Assembly (NCBI RefSeq): GCF_900172365.1
Contig: NZ_FWFJ01000005.1
Coordinates: 1 to 64,000, forward strand
From: Roseovarius gaetbuli
GTDB lineage: Bacteria; Pseudomonadota; Alphaproteobacteria; Rhodobacterales; Rhodobacteraceae
Length of the DNA stretch: 64,000 nucleotides
Direction: 5' to 3'
In this document: positions 1-8,582 of the stretch, in pieces
How the letters are laid out: the number at the start of each line of letters is the position of its first letter
How positions within the stretch are numbered: position 1 is the stretch's first letter
The notes under the pieces: generated by a model
The model's database searches: none
Told to the model about the DNA's origin: nothing
The model's input: the letters and a program-made list of their open reading frames with translations, nothing else
Made by a program: the position numbers and the translations under genes

Positions 1-124
1 ACATGAATTTCCAGAACTGGGGCCGTGTCAGTTTTTTGCGGAATTGTTCCTTCCCCGACAGCAATGCCCCGTGAACCTGGAAAATACTCTTCGCCAGATC
101 TACACCAATCATTGTATCCTTCAT
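1..124 (-). mobile_element. IS110-family transposase, N-terminal fragment (runs off window)
   Basis: The reverse strand reads from an ATG at 124 to the window edge without a stop, giving about 41 residues. They begin MKDTMIGVDLAKSIFQVHG, which is the first strand of the RuvC-like DEDD domain of IS110-family transposases, with the first catalytic Asp in IGVDLAK. Proteins of this family cut and join a circular intermediate without terminal inverted repeats and are guided by an RNA encoded in the element. The rest of the gene lies outside the window, so whether it is intact cannot be judged. It sits head-on to the 3' end of the ectoine hydrolase gene and marks one border of the catabolic island. 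Confidence 0.85.
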
Positions 125-264
125 TTTGCCGTCCTCTCCGTTAGATGGTCTACAGACCACCATCTTGGCACATTGCGATGCCGTCAGGGGAGGGCGGCAA
201 CCACCCCATCTTCAGTACCTGGAACAGCACATCGCTGATCCTACCGGCGCCAGCCGGTAGTGGT
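125..264 (-). other. Non-coding flank of the IS110 gene with two hairpins
   Basis: This 140-base stretch lies between the transposase start and the ectoine hydrolase stop codon. It holds a perfect 8-bp hairpin (CTACCGGC at 241-248, GCCGGTAG at 253-260, four-base loop). It also holds a second structured inverted repeat near 143-164, with the core GGTC/GACC and outer AGAT/ATCT arms. Part of it must be the IS terminus. In the IS110 subgroup a guide (bridge/seek) RNA is encoded upstream of the transposase, so structured sequence here is of interest, but I cannot tell which subgroup this element belongs to or where its exact end is. Confidence 0.4.
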
Positions 265-1461
265 TCAGTATTTTACGAACATTTTGCGCGGACGATTGCA
301 GAAGGTTTCGGCCGGGCCGGTCTCTTTGATCAGAATGGATTCTGTGATCTCCAGCCCCCAGTCCGACATCCAGAGACCTGGCATGAAGTGGAAGGTCATG
401 CCGGGTTCCAGCAGGGTTTCATCCTCGGCGCGCAGAGAGATGGTGCGTTCGCCCCAGTCGGGCGGATAGCTCAACCCGATTGGATAGCCGCAGCGCGCGC
501 CGCGTTCGATGCCTGCCCGCTCCAGCGGTGCGGCAAGCGCATTGGCGATATCGCAGGCGCGGTTGCCGGCTTTTGCCGCCTCAAGACCCGCCTCTAGCCC
601 CTCGACCAGTGCCTTTTCCGCATCGAGCAGGAATTGCGGTGGTTTGCCGAGAAAGAGTGTGCGGCAAAACGGGGCATGGTAGCGTCGGTAACAGCCTGAA
701 ATTTCAAAGAAGGTCGCCTCGCCAGTGGCAAATTCGCGTCCGTTCCATGTCAGGTGGGGGGCCGCAGCGTCAGAGCCAGAGGGCAGAAGAGGCACGATTG
801 CAGGGTAATCGCCCCAGGCCCCGTCAACGCCGCGAATTCCGTCACGAAAGATCTCGGCGACGATTTCATTCTTCGGAATGCCCGGCTCGACCCGTTCAAG
901 CAGACCATCGACGATTTTTTCCGAGATCGCAGCGGCCTTGCGCATAAAGGCAAGTTCTTCTTCGGATTTGACAGTGCGTTGCCAGTTCACAAGCGCGGTC
1001 GCGTCGATGAACGTCGCGCCGGGCAGCTCCGTGCGCAGCACTTCCATTGCCTTGGCGGAGAAATAGTAGTTGTCCATTTCTACGCCGATGCGTTTGTCGG
1101 CAAGGCCCATCCCGGTGAGGCGTTCCGCGAGGTCCTGCATCGGGTGACGTTCGGTGGATTGCACGTAATTGTCGGCATAGCCCATCACGCGATCATCGGT
1201 CATCCAGACGGTACGAACGCCGCCATTGGCATCCTGATTGCGGCCCCACCAGATCGGATCGGCCTCGGGCAGGACGATAACGCCTTGATGGACATAAAAC
1301 GACCAGCCGTCATATCCGGTCAGCCAGTTCTGGTTTGACGGGTCGGTCACAAAGAGCGCATCAAGCCCTTTGCTTTCCATCGCGGCGCGGGTCTTGGCCA
1401 GGCGACGCTGAAATTCTTGCGGTGAAAACGGCAGGTCTTTTTCGATCATGTCATGGTCCAT
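265..1461 (-). CDS. doeA: Ectoine hydrolase (M24 family, DoeA/EutD)
   Basis: This 398-residue protein has the creatinase/prolidase (M24) fold: an N-terminal creatinase-like domain (about 10-165) and a C-terminal pita-bread domain. Blocks typical of ectoine hydrolases are present, including LTGYDGWSFYVHQ near residue 47, GVEMDNYYFSAKA, ALVNWQRTVKS, and the C-terminal stretch GMTFHFMPGLWMSDWG. The enzyme opens the ectoine ring to N-acetyl-2,4-diaminobutyrate (and acts on hydroxyectoine via the Eut route) in the cytoplasm. It is divergent from eutB across a 150-base gap, which probably holds both promoters. The C-terminus (RKMFVKY) looks complete even though an IS110 gene follows directly. The usual next enzyme, deacetylase DoeB/EutE, is not in the window. 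Confidence 0.85.
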   Translation of the reverse strand: MDHDMIEKDLPFSPQEFQRRLAKTRAAMESKGLDALFVTDPSNQNWLTGYDGWSFYVHQGVIVLPEADPIWWGRNQDANGGVRTVWMTDDRVMGYADNYVQSTERHPMQDLAERLTGMGLADKRIGVEMDNYYFSAKAMEVLRTELPGATFIDATALVNWQRTVKSEEELAFMRKAAAISEKIVDGLLERVEPGIPKNEIVAEIFRDGIRGVDGAWGDYPAIVPLLPSGSDAAAPHLTWNGREFATGEATFFEISGCYRRYHAPFCRTLFLGKPPQFLLDAEKALVEGLEAGLEAAKAGNRACDIANALAAPLERAGIERGARCGYPIGLSYPPDWGERTISLRAEDETLLEPGMTFHFMPGLWMSDWGLEITESILIKETGPAETFCNRPRKMFVKY

Positions 1462-1613
1462 GGCTAAGTTTCACTCCCATACTGGGGGTTTAGCGCCCTG
1501 TTGCCCCAAGAAATACGCCATAAAATGTCGTTTTCAGGAAACTGACCCGCGCGCGGTTGACGTTAGGCTATGGCCTGACCCAAGGTATGCCTGAGCCGGA
1601 AAAGGAGAGACGA

Positions 1614-2615
1614 ATGCAGCCTGTTTTGGCCGATGTTTATGCTGCGGCGCAGGTTATCCGGGGGCTTGCGGACGGCACGCCACTTGTGCCTTCGCCCTAT
1701 ATGAGCGTGCAGGCGGGTGCGGATTTTCTGCTCAAGCTTGAAAATATGCAACCGATCGGCGCCTTCAAACTGCGCGGTGCGCTGAACGCCGTGGCGGGGG
1801 TTGGCGAGGCGGCAGGCGTGACCTGTTGTTCGACTGGCAATCACGGGCGCGGTGTGGCTTATGCGGCGCGCGCCCGTGGCATGCGCGCGGTGATCTGCAT
1901 GTCGGAGCTGGTGCCGCAGGCCAAGGTCGATGGCATTCGTGCATTGGGCGCCGAAGTGCGCATTATCGGCCAAAGCCAGGATGACGCGCAGGCCGAGGTT
2001 GAAAGGCTTGTGCGCGACGAGGGTTTGACCGAAATCTCGCCCTTTGATGACCCCTTGGTGATTGCCGGACAGGCGACCATCGGGCTTGAGATGCTGGCGG
2101 CGCGCCCGGATTTGGACACCCTTTTGGTGCCCTTGTCGGGCGGTGGGCTTGCCGCAGGCGTCGCCATGGCCGCCAAGGCGATCAAGCCGGGTATCCGGGT
2201 GATTGGCATCACCATGGATCGCGGCGCCGCGATGCATCAGAGCATCAAGGCAGGCAAGCCGGTGGAGGTGGAAGAATACCCAAGCCTTGCCGATTCCCTT
2301 GGTGGCGGGATTGGCATGCACAACCGGCTTTCGTTTCCGATGTGCCGTGATCTGCTCGATGACATCGTGCTTGTCAGCGAGGAAGAGATTTATCGCGCCA
2401 TGCAGGTGCTTTACTACGAGGATCGGATCGTGGCCGAGGGTGCCTGTGTCGTTGGTCTGGCCGCCGTGTTGACCGGCAAGGTCAAACTGACCGGGCCGAC
2501 CGCCACCATTGTAACGGGTCGCAATCTGGATATGGATATGTTTACCCGCGTGATGACCGGGCAGGATATTCGCCTTGGCGATAAAGTTATTAACGGAGTC
2601 AAATATGACACATGA
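1614..2615 (+). CDS. eutB: Hydroxyectoine utilization dehydratase EutB (PLP threonine dehydratase-like)
   Basis: This is a PLP-dependent fold-type II lyase of 333 residues. The Schiff-base lysine lies in GAFKLRG (Lys52), and the phosphate-binding glycine loop is LSGGGLAAG near residue 180. In the Eut pathway it is thought to dehydrate a hydroxyectoine-derived intermediate. An upstream in-frame ATG exists at 1557, but I start at 1614 because the strong ribosome site AAAGGAGAG (1601-1609) precedes it at the right distance and the protein then aligns with the family N-terminus. The stop overlaps the eutC start by 11 bases, so the two are translationally coupled. A plain threonine/serine dehydratase is the alternative reading; the doeA and eutC neighbours argue for EutB. 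Confidence 0.8.
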   Translation: MQPVLADVYAAAQVIRGLADGTPLVPSPYMSVQAGADFLLKLENMQPIGAFKLRGALNAVAGVGEAAGVTCCSTGNHGRGVAYAARARGMRAVICMSELVPQAKVDGIRALGAEVRIIGQSQDDAQAEVERLVRDEGLTEISPFDDPLVIAGQATIGLEMLAARPDLDTLLVPLSGGGLAAGVAMAAKAIKPGIRVIGITMDRGAAMHQSIKAGKPVEVEEYPSLADSLGGGIGMHNRLSFPMCRDLLDDIVLVSEEEIYRAMQVLYYEDRIVAEGACVVGLAAVLTGKVKLTGPTATIVTGRNLDMDMFTRVMTGQDIRLGDKVINGVKYDT

Positions 2616-3597
2616 TATTCGTGTCGTGACCGAGGCCGAGTTGCGCGGTGTCGTCACGTTGAACAAAGACACCATTCGCGTGATTGAAAAAGCCTTTTCC
2701 GCCTTGTCCGATGACGGCGTGATCATGCCGCCGGTGATGTCGATGGAGCTGGCCGATGTGAATGGCGAGGTCGATGTAAAGACCGCCTATATCCCCGGAT
2801 TTGACGGCTTCGCGATCAAGGTCAGCCCCGGCTTTTTCGACAATCCCAAGCTTGGCCTGCCAAGCCTGAATGGCTTGATGGTGCTGTTTTCGGCCAAAAC
2901 CGGCATGGTGCAGGCGGTGTTTCTGGACAACGGTTATCTTACCGATTTGCGCACGGCGGCGGCGGGGGCGGTGGCGGCGCACCATCTTGCGCCCGACGTG
3001 GTGCATACGGCGGGTGTGATCGGCACCGGTGTTCAGGCGCGGCTTCAGATGAAGGCGGCGCATATCGTGCGCCCGTTTCAGCGTTTGCTGGTCTGGGGGC
3101 GTGACGCCGCCCACGCACAGGCCTGCGCCGATGATCTGGCGCGCGATCTGAAATGCGAAGCCCGCGTTGTCGCGCATCCCGGCGATCTTGTGATGGCGAG
3201 TCAGCTTGTGGTCACCACAACTCCGGCGCGCGACCCGATTGTCAAGGCGCGTTGGCTTCACCCCGAATTGCACATCACCGCCATGGGATCGGATCAGGAC
3301 GGCAAGAACGAGATCGAGCCAGAGGCGTTGATCAAGGCGGATCTTTACGTCGCCGACCGGGCTGCGCAGGCCGAAAAGCTTGGCGAATTGCGCAGCGCGA
3401 TTGCTGCGGGCATTTGGGACAAGGGCACGCCGTCCGAGTTGGGCGATGTCATTACCGGGCGCGCCCGCGGGCGGCGCAGCGACGCCGATATCACCATCGC
3501 CGATCTGACCGGCACCGGCGTTCAGGATACGGCGATTGCGACGCATGTGTTCGAGCGGCTCAAGAATGGCACGGTCGGCACCGTGATCTCGGCCTGA
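2605..3597 (+). CDS. eutC: EutC, ornithine cyclodeaminase/mu-crystallin family
   Basis: This 330-residue NAD(H)-binding protein belongs to the ornithine cyclodeaminase family. The Rossmann glycine motif GVIGTGVQ lies at residues 137-144, and the substrate-side lysine is in AIKVSPGF near residue 72. DLRTAAAGAVAAHHL is a family hallmark. EutC acts with EutB in hydroxyectoine breakdown. The start at 2605 has GGAG at 2595-2598 and lies inside the end of eutB. The gene ends three bases before the AsnC-type regulator, so eutB, eutC and the regulator form one operon. A second, more distant family member is encoded at 21353-22270. Confidence 0.8.
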   Translation: MTHDIRVVTEAELRGVVTLNKDTIRVIEKAFSALSDDGVIMPPVMSMELADVNGEVDVKTAYIPGFDGFAIKVSPGFFDNPKLGLPSLNGLMVLFSAKTGMVQAVFLDNGYLTDLRTAAAGAVAAHHLAPDVVHTAGVIGTGVQARLQMKAAHIVRPFQRLLVWGRDAAHAQACADDLARDLKCEARVVAHPGDLVMASQLVVTTTPARDPIVKARWLHPELHITAMGSDQDGKNEIEPEALIKADLYVADRAAQAEKLGELRSAIAAGIWDKGTPSELGDVITGRARGRRSDADITIADLTGTGVQDTAIATHVFERLKNGTVGTVISA

Positions 3598-3600
3598 TCC

Positions 3601-4074
3601 ATGAAACTTGACGCGCGCGATCTGGAAATTCTGCGGGTTCTGGCCGATGAGGGCCGGATCACAAAGGCCGATCTGGCCGCGCGTGTTGGCCTCTCGGCAA
3701 GCCCCTGTTGGGAGCGGCTTCGCCGACTTGAAGAGGGTGGCATTATCGAGGGTTACAACGCGCGGATCAGCCTGAAAAAGCTTGGGCCCCATGTGACGGT
3801 CTTTGTCGCCGCCGAATTGGCAGATCACACGCCGGCCAGCTTTCAGGCCTTCGAGGCCAGCGTGATGCGCTACGGTGAGGTGACGGCATGTTGGGCGCTT
3901 GGCGGCGGGTTTGACTATCTTTTGCAGATCGTGGCCCGCGATATTGACGCCTATCAGCGCCTGATCGACGCCATGCTAGAGGCGCGGATCGGGCTTGCGC
4001 GCTATTTCACCTATATTGTGACCAAGCCGGTAAAATCGCCGCGCCTGCCGCCGCTGGATATGTTTGGCGGATGA
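3601..4074 (+). CDS. Lrp/AsnC-family regulator (DoeX/AsnC type of ectoine clusters)
   Basis: This 157-residue regulator has an N-terminal winged helix-turn-helix (residues 3-60, with TKADLAARVGLSASPCWERL as recognition region) and a C-terminal RAM/AsnC ligand domain (about 66-145). AsnC/DoeX proteins are regular members of ectoine-degradation clusters and sense pathway intermediates such as diaminobutyrate. It starts three bases after eutC, so it is co-transcribed. It probably controls the divergent doeA/eutB promoter region (1462-1613) and perhaps the genes downstream. Confidence 0.85.
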   Translation: MKLDARDLEILRVLADEGRITKADLAARVGLSASPCWERLRRLEEGGIIEGYNARISLKKLGPHVTVFVAAELADHTPASFQAFEASVMRYGEVTACWALGGGFDYLLQIVARDIDAYQRLIDAMLEARIGLARYFTYIVTKPVKSPRLPPLDMFGG

Positions 4075-4184
4075 TTCATCTTTTGATGCCCTTATAAAAA
4101 GGCGATTAATCTGCAGAGGCGCCCAACTTCAGGCGCAGTTACTTGCCGTACCAGTGCATTCATTGGCGCAAAGGAGGGCAAGGC

Positions 4185-5660
4185 ATGTCAGATTCAGCAA
4201 ACTGGACCCGTCACGGGATCACCGATACGCGGCTTGTGCGTCACTTTTCCTATGTGAACGGAAAGTGGGTGGCCGGGGACGGCAACGAAACCCTGAGCGT
4301 GACCAACCCGGCCGATGGTGCCTTGCTTGGCGAGGTGGCCAGCATGAGCGCGGCACAGGCACGCACGGCGGTGGACGCCGCACAGGAGGCCTTTGCCACC
4401 TGGGGCATGACCCTGCCGCAAGAGCGTTCGGCGGTACTGCGCCGGTGGTTCGAGTTGATGATCAAGCACAAGGAAGACCTGGCCCGCATCATGGTGCTTG
4501 AACAGGGCAAACCCCTCTCCGAGGCGCGCGGCGAGATCGACTATGCTGCGAGCTTTGTCGACTATTACGCCGAGGAATCAAAGCGCCCGAATATCGAGGG
4601 GGTCACGAGCCATCTTCCCGACGCCGAGGTTGAATTGTGGCTTGAGCCGGTGGGCGTTGCCGCCCTCATCACACCGTGGAACTTTCCGGCGGCGATGCTC
4701 ACACGCAAGGCGGCGGCGGCAATGGCGGCGGGATGCACCGTGGTGGCGCATCCAAGCGGCGAAACCCCCTATTCGGCGCTTGCCCTGGCCGAATTGGCCG
4801 AGCGTGCGGGCGTGCCGACGGGGGTGTTCAACGTGGTCACGGGCCATGCCCCCACCGTGGTCGAACCCTGGACCCAAGACGCCCGCGTGCGGGTTCTGTC
4901 CTTTACCGGGTCAACCAATATCGGCCAGCTTTTGTATCGCCAATGCGCGGGCACGGTGAAAAAGCTGGTGATGGAACTTGGCGGGCATGCACCGGTGATC
5001 GTGTTCAAGGGATCGGATATCGACAGCGCGGTTGCCGAAACCATCAAGGCGAAATTCGCCACCTCGGGGCAGGATTGTCTTGGCGCGAACCGGATTTACG
5101 TGGAACGCGCGATTTACGAGCCGTTTTGTGAGCGCTTCATCGCAGTGACCAAAGCGTTGAGCCTGGGGGTCGGGTTGGATGACCCCGACCTTGGCCCGCT
5201 GATGAACGAGGCCGCCGTGCAAAAGCAGGAAGAGCAGGTAAAGGACGCGCTTGAACATGGAGCCAGGCTTGGCTGTGGTGGACAACGCGATGCTCTGGGG
5301 CCGCTGTTTTATCAGCCGACGGTCTTGACCGATGTGCCCGACGCCGCCGCGATTATGCGTGACGAAACCTTTGGTCCAGTGGCGGCGATCACGCCGTTTG
5401 ATACCGAGGACGAGGTGATTGCCCGCGCCAATGCCACCGAGTACGGGCTAATCGCCTATCTCCACAGTCTTGATCCGCGCCGGATTTACCGGATGTCGCG
5501 GGCGCTTCAATTCGGGATGGTGGCGGTGAACCGCACTAAGGTGACCGGCGCGCCGATTCCCTTTGGTGGGGTCAAGCAATCGGGGTTGGGCCGCGAAGGG
5601 GCGCGGCGTGGGATGGAAGAATTTATGGAAATGAAATACGTCTGTCGCGACTGGGCTTAG
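4185..5660 (+). CDS. NAD(P)-dependent semialdehyde dehydrogenase (Ssd/DoeC or GabD type)
   Basis: This 491-residue ALDH-superfamily enzyme has general base Glu264 in MELGGHAP and catalytic Cys298 in SGQDCLGANR. In ectoine clusters the gene named ssd oxidises aspartate semialdehyde to aspartate; in GABA or putrescine breakdown the same fold oxidises succinate semialdehyde. Position 4185 is chosen as the start because AAGGAGGG (4171-4178) sits just before it, although the frame is open from 4143. In the cofactor segment the lysine usual in this family (in a KPS/A-x-TP motif) is replaced: the residues read VAHPSGETP. The next gene encodes the aminotransferase expected to supply its substrate. 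Confidence 0.8.
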   Translation: MSDSANWTRHGITDTRLVRHFSYVNGKWVAGDGNETLSVTNPADGALLGEVASMSAAQARTAVDAAQEAFATWGMTLPQERSAVLRRWFELMIKHKEDLARIMVLEQGKPLSEARGEIDYAASFVDYYAEESKRPNIEGVTSHLPDAEVELWLEPVGVAALITPWNFPAAMLTRKAAAAMAAGCTVVAHPSGETPYSALALAELAERAGVPTGVFNVVTGHAPTVVEPWTQDARVRVLSFTGSTNIGQLLYRQCAGTVKKLVMELGGHAPVIVFKGSDIDSAVAETIKAKFATSGQDCLGANRIYVERAIYEPFCERFIAVTKALSLGVGLDDPDLGPLMNEAAVQKQEEQVKDALEHGARLGCGGQRDALGPLFYQPTVLTDVPDAAAIMRDETFGPVAAITPFDTEDEVIARANATEYGLIAYLHSLDPRRIYRMSRALQFGMVAVNRTKVTGAPIPFGGVKQSGLGREGARRGMEEFMEMKYVCRDWA

Positions 5661-5667
5661 CCAGACC

Positions 5668-5714
5668 AAAATCTTGGAAAGATTTTTGTCCGGAAATTTT
5701 TGAAATTTCCGGAC
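5668..5714. repeat. Two consecutive perfect hairpins between dehydrogenase and aminotransferase
   Basis: AAAATCTT (5668-5675) pairs with AAGATTTT (5679-5686) around a three-base loop. GTCCGGAAATTT (5688-5699) pairs with AAATTTCCGGAC (5703-5714), a perfect 12-bp stem with a three-base loop. The first ends in a short T run and could act as a weak terminator. Both could also modulate processing between the two genes of one operon. Confidence 0.6.
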
Positions 5715-5743
5715 CCCGACACAAAGGATCGAAAGGAACAAAC

Positions 5744-7114
5744 ATGCTGAGAAATGACCAACTGGCGGAGTGGGATCGCGACAACTTTTTCCACCCCTCA
5801 ACCCATCTGGCGCAATTCGCGCGCGGCGAGCTTACCCATCGGGTGATCAAGACCGGCACCAATTGCCATATCGAGGATCGCGACGGCAACAAGATGCTGG
5901 ACGCCTTTGCCGGGCTTTACTGTGTCAACGTCGGTTATGGCCGTCAGGATATTGCCGATGCCATCGCCGCGCAGGCCAAGGAGCTTGCCTATTATCACTC
6001 ATATGTCGGCCATGGCACCGAGGCGAGCATCACTCTTTCAAAGATGATCCTTGATCGTGCGCCTTCGAACATGTCGAAGGTCTATTTCGGCCAGAGCGGA
6101 TCGGATGCCAACGAGACCAACGTCAAGCTGATCTGGTATTACAACAACATCCTTGGCCGCCCCGAAAAGAAAAAGATCATCAGTCGCTGGCGTGGCTATC
6201 ACGGCTCGGGTCTTGTGACCGGCTCGCTCACCGGGCTTGAGCTGTTTCACAAGAAATTCGATCTGCCGCTGTCGCAGGTGGTCCATACCGAGGCGCCCTA
6301 TTATTTCCGCCGCGCCGATCTTGGTCAGTCCGAGGAGCAGTTCACCGCCCATTGCGTGGCCGAGCTTGAGGCGCTGATCGAACGCGAAGGTGCCGACACG
6401 ATTGCCGCCTTCATCGGCGAGCCGGTTCTTGGCACCGGGGGCATCGTGCCGCCGCCCGCAGGCTATTGGGCCGCGATCCAGGAGGTTCTAAAGAAGCACG
6501 ATATCCTGCTTGTGGTGGACGAGGTCGTTACCGGCTTTGGCCGCCTTGGCACGATGTTCGGCTCCGATCACTATGGGCTTGAGGCCGACCTTATCACCAT
6601 CGCAAAGGGCCTGACCTCGGCCTATGCGCCGCTCTCGGGGTCGATTGTCGGCGAGAAGATGTGGAAAGTGCTTGAACAGGGCACCGATGAAAACGGCCCG
6701 ATTGGCCATGGCTGGACCTATTCGGCGCATCCGATTGGTGCGGCGGCGGGTGTTGCCAACCTCAAGCTTCTGGATGAACTCGACCTGATTGCCAACAACC
6801 GTGATGTCGGTAGCTACCTCAACAAGACCATGACCGAGGCGCTTGGCGATCACGCCAATGTCGGCGAGGTCCGGGGTGAGGGCATGCTCTGCGCGGTCGA
6901 GTTCGTGAAAGACCGCGACAGCCGCACCTTCTTTGATGCCGCAGACAAGATCGGCCCACAGGTTGCCGCCGCTCTTGGCGCAGACGCGGTGATTGCCCGC
7001 GCCATGCCGCAGGGCGATATCCTTGGATTCGCGCCGCCCTTCTGTCTGACCCGTGCCGAGGCCGATGAGGTGGTCACCAAGACCGCCAAAGCCGTCAAAA
7101 CGGTTCTTGGCTAG
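5744..7114 (+). CDS. Class III (omega) aminotransferase, DoeD/SpuC-like
   Basis: This 456-residue class III PLP aminotransferase has its PLP lysine in TIAKGLTSAY (Lys288) and the aspartate motif VVDEVVTGFGR. The N-terminal DNFFHPSTHLAQFARGE block is typical of omega-aminotransferases that act on diamines and of the Atf/DoeD proteins of ectoine clusters, which transaminate 2,4-diaminobutyrate to aspartate semialdehyde. A putrescine-pyruvate aminotransferase (SpuC) is the alternative, favoured by the Pot-type transporter that follows. The ribosome site GAAAGGA lies just upstream of the start. A 235-base gap separates it from the transporter, with a possible promoter in between. Confidence 0.8.
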   Translation: MLRNDQLAEWDRDNFFHPSTHLAQFARGELTHRVIKTGTNCHIEDRDGNKMLDAFAGLYCVNVGYGRQDIADAIAAQAKELAYYHSYVGHGTEASITLSKMILDRAPSNMSKVYFGQSGSDANETNVKLIWYYNNILGRPEKKKIISRWRGYHGSGLVTGSLTGLELFHKKFDLPLSQVVHTEAPYYFRRADLGQSEEQFTAHCVAELEALIEREGADTIAAFIGEPVLGTGGIVPPPAGYWAAIQEVLKKHDILLVVDEVVTGFGRLGTMFGSDHYGLEADLITIAKGLTSAYAPLSGSIVGEKMWKVLEQGTDENGPIGHGWTYSAHPIGAAAGVANLKLLDELDLIANNRDVGSYLNKTMTEALGDHANVGEVRGEGMLCAVEFVKDRDSRTFFDAADKIGPQVAAALGADAVIARAMPQGDILGFAPPFCLTRAEADEVVTKTAKAVKTVLG

Positions 7115-7349
7115 ACTGAGTCTCTTGCAAAGAATGGGCCGGGGTTCGCGTTAAAGATGTGCGTGCCCCGGTCGAATATCCGCGAGTCACGGGAAAATCG
7201 TCTTTTATTGTTCCAGATATGGTCGTTTTGACCTGCGGTGGTCGGATTCCGGAAAAAAGTGACGCAATCGACTTGCAACAAAGGGCGATTGTCGTTTTAG
7301 TTTCGACCGAACGCGGGGGACTCCGCGAAATAATAACAGGGAGCCGAAC

Positions 7350-8459
7350 TTGGCCAATACTGGGAACAACGATGCATTCGTTGCTTTTGAACGCGTGCAA
7401 AAGAGCTATGACGGCGAGACTTTGGTCGTCAAGGATCTGAACCTTTCCTTGCCCAAGGGCGAATTTCTGACAATGCTTGGGCCCTCCGGGTCTGGCAAGA
7501 CCACCTGCCTGATGATGCTGGCCGGATTCGAGACCGCCACCCATGGCGAGATCAAGCTTGACGGGATCAGCATCAACAACATCCCGCCGCACAAACGCGG
7601 CATTGGCATGGTGTTTCAGAACTATGCGCTTTTCCCGCACATGACGATTGCCGAGAACCTCAGCTTTCCGCTTGAGGTGCGCAAGATCGGCAAGTCCGAC
7701 CGCGAGGCCAAGGTCAAGCGCGCGCTTGAGATGGTCGAGATGGGCGCCTTTGGCGGGCGTCGTCCGGCACAGTTGTCCGGTGGTCAGCAACAGCGCGTCG
7801 CGCTTGCCCGCGCCTTGGTGTTCGAACCCGAACTGGTCTTGATGGACGAACCGCTTGGCGCGCTCGACAAGCAGCTGCGCGAAAAGATGCAATTCGAGAT
7901 CACCCACCTTGCGCACGAGCTTGGCATTACCACGGTTTACGTGACCCACGACCAGACCGAGGCGCTGACCATGTCAGACCGGGTTGCCGTGTTCAACGAT
8001 GGCCGCATTCAACAGCTGGCCCCGCCGGATGAGCTTTATGAAAGCCCGCAAAACAGTTTCGTGGCCCAGTTCATCGGCGAGAACAACACGCTTGCCGGCA
8101 CCGTTCAAGAGATTAAGGGCGGCCGCGCTCTTGTGAAGCTCGACAATGGCGACGTGATTGATGCCACGCCGGTGAACGTTGAAAAGGCGGGCGATCGCAC
8201 GCTGATTTCGATCCGCCCCGAGCGGGTTGAGTTCAACCGCGACCGCCTTAGCCCTGATGCCCATACACTCAAGGCCGAAGTGGCCGAGTTTATCTATATG
8301 GGGGATATCTTCCGCACGCGCCTCAAGGTGGCCGGGCGTGACGATTTCATCATCAAAACCCGCAATGCCCCCGATCAACGCCGCCTGAAACCGGGCGAGA
8401 TGATCGAGATCGGCTGGCTTGCAGAAGATTGCCGGGCGCTGGATGCGCCAGACGCATAA
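7350..8459 (+). CDS. potA: ABC transporter ATPase, PotA-like
   Basis: This 369-residue ATP-binding subunit of a polyamine-type importer has Walker A GPSGSGKTT (near residue 46), Q-loop region VFQNYALFPHMT, signature LSGGQQQR and Walker B LVLMDEPLGALD. A C-terminal TOBE domain follows (about 285-360). It energises uptake by the two permeases encoded downstream. The start is a TTG at 7350: no ATG fits, and an AGGGAG site (7338-7343) precedes it. The substrate is not settled by sequence. The family suggests putrescine or spermidine, while the eut/doe neighbours make ectoine or another compatible solute possible. Confidence 0.85.
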   Translation: MANTGNNDAFVAFERVQKSYDGETLVVKDLNLSLPKGEFLTMLGPSGSGKTTCLMMLAGFETATHGEIKLDGISINNIPPHKRGIGMVFQNYALFPHMTIAENLSFPLEVRKIGKSDREAKVKRALEMVEMGAFGGRRPAQLSGGQQQRVALARALVFEPELVLMDEPLGALDKQLREKMQFEITHLAHELGITTVYVTHDQTEALTMSDRVAVFNDGRIQQLAPPDELYESPQNSFVAQFIGENNTLAGTVQEIKGGRALVKLDNGDVIDATPVNVEKAGDRTLISIRPERVEFNRDRLSPDAHTLKAEVAEFIYMGDIFRTRLKVAGRDDFIIKTRNAPDQRRLKPGEMIEIGWLAEDCRALDAPDA

Positions 8460-8582
8460 CCTTATTCGCGTCGTGCCTCATGGGGCGCGGCGCGGGTTGA
8501 GCGAGGCCTTCGGAAGTTTTACCCGTAGCACGGGGGCCCATTTACAGAACAACGGGACTAAGAATAAACTGGGAGTATGTTT

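Noticed and set aside
241-260. Perfect hairpin just after the ectoine hydrolase stop read as an intrinsic terminator
   Set aside because: No T run follows on the minus strand, so it is kept only as a structural element near the IS110 end.
1563-2726. Long open frame antisense to eutB
   Set aside because: It mirrors eutB through the GC-biased third codon positions, has no ribosome site and no recognisable protein features.
7312-7327. Hairpin CGCGG/CCGCG upstream of the ABC ATPase as a riboswitch or attenuator
   Set aside because: It is only five base pairs and lacks any further structure; too weak to list as a feature.
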